Origin: Labrys sp. KNU-23
Lineage (GTDB): Bacteria > Pseudomonadota > Alphaproteobacteria > Rhizobiales > Labraceae
Length of the DNA stretch: 64,000 bases
NCBI RefSeq assembly: GCF_008330945.1
Contig: NZ_CP043489.1
Coordinates: 2,553,501 to 2,617,500, forward strand
Direction of reading: 5' to 3'
Shown here: positions 63,775 through 64,000 of the stretch, piece after piece
Layout of the letters: each line of letters opens with the position of its first letter
Position numbering within the stretch: the first letter of the stretch is position 1
Translations under genes and position numbers: made by a program
Notes under the pieces: model-generated
What the model was told of the DNA's origin: nothing
Seen by the model: only the letters and a program-made list of their open reading frames with translations
Databases searched by the model: none

Positions 63775-64000
63775 ATGAACTGGATCGCCAACGTCGTTCC
63801 GCCGCGCATCAAGGATTTCTTCTCGCGCCGCGACACGCCTGAGAATCTCTGGATCAAGGATCCCGAGACCGGGCAGATGGTCTTTCACAAGGACCTGGAA
63901 CAGAACAACTACGTCATTCCAGCCTCGAACTATCACATGCGCATGACGGCGACACAGCGCCTCAAGCTGATGTTCGATGATGGCAAGTGGGAAGACATCA
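63775..64000 (+). CDS. accD: Acetyl-CoA carboxylase carboxyltransferase beta subunit (partial, 5' end)
   Basis: The first 75 codons are present: [63 protein letters not shown] is recognisable in short blocks ([22 protein letters not shown]) as AccD of alphaproteobacteria. The zinc-ribbon cysteines of the E. coli protein are all replaced in this part. With AccA it transfers the carboxyl group to acetyl-CoA. The gene runs out of the window. Confidence 0.92.
   Translation, partial: MNWIANVVPPRIKDFFSRRDTPENLWIKDPETGQMVFHKDLEQNNYVIPASNYHMRMTATQRLKLMFDDGKWEDI

Noticed and set aside
1-64000. CRISPR array, prophage or insertion sequence with transposase
   Set aside because: No regularly spaced repeats, cas genes, phage structural genes or transposase frames were seen; only the MITE-like and RIME-like elements are supported.

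Overview
This window looks like the replication-origin region of a high-GC alphaproteobacterium of the Hyphomicrobiales (Rhizobiales) type. The evidence is gene content and order: rplU (with a C-terminal extension)-rpmA, xthA, parB-parA-rsmG-mnmG-mnmE, rho-hemJ-hemE, then a pyruvate-dikinase regulator, maf-aroE-coaE-dnaQ, secB and accD. Perfect and near-perfect parS sites, GANTC (CcrM) sites, a full CtrA box and a RIME-like palindrome fit the same group. The genus was not determined.

Layout. 1-8.6 kb: a partial TPR protein, ribosomal genes rplU-rpmA and rpmB, GNAT, FecR, TerC, tRNA-Thr(CGU) and an MHS-family transporter. 8.8-11 kb: NADP-malic enzyme. 11.2-19.1 kb: an extracellular polysaccharide cluster with two GT2, a flippase, a secreted GH16 hydrolase, a Wzy-like polymerase/ligase and a GT4; two related elements lie about 300 bp upstream of its two minus-strand units. 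19.1-25 kb: a chromosomal StrA-like aminoglycoside phosphotransferase, dapF, mtaB, a DUF3108 protein and xthA. 25.3-37 kb: the segregation, tRNA-modification, rho and heme block, all on the minus strand except one thioredoxin-domain protein. 37.05-37.6 kb: the candidate oriC between hemE and the dikinase regulator. Conserved genes are mostly minus to its left and plus to its right, as expected around an origin.

From 38.4 to 53.8 kb the dikinase regulator and maf, usually close together in this order as I recall it, are separated by about 15 kb of accessory genes. These are an SRPBCC protein, two paralogous small membrane proteins, a 1212-residue autotransporter with tandem repeats, and an apparent amine-utilisation module. 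The module has a trimethylamine-dehydrogenase-family flavoprotein, a TetR regulator with an orphan solute-binding protein, a serine hydrolase and a complete polyamine-type ABC importer. A near-identical 28-bp palindrome in front of the dehydrogenase and in front of the binding-protein/tetR pair suggests one local regulon.

53.8-64 kb returns to core genes (maf, aroE, coaE, dnaQ, secB), with a 271-bp MITE-like element directly abutting the dnaQ start codon. It then carries a De Ley-Doudoroff-type sugar cluster (SDR dehydrogenase, dgoK, dgoA, PfkB kinase) and the start of accD.

The observation I rate highest is that three near-parS sites downstream of the thioredoxin-domain gene carry the same single change from the perfect parS, and in each this change creates a GANTC methylation site inside a ParB half-site. 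This could link DNA methylation to centromere loading near oriC.
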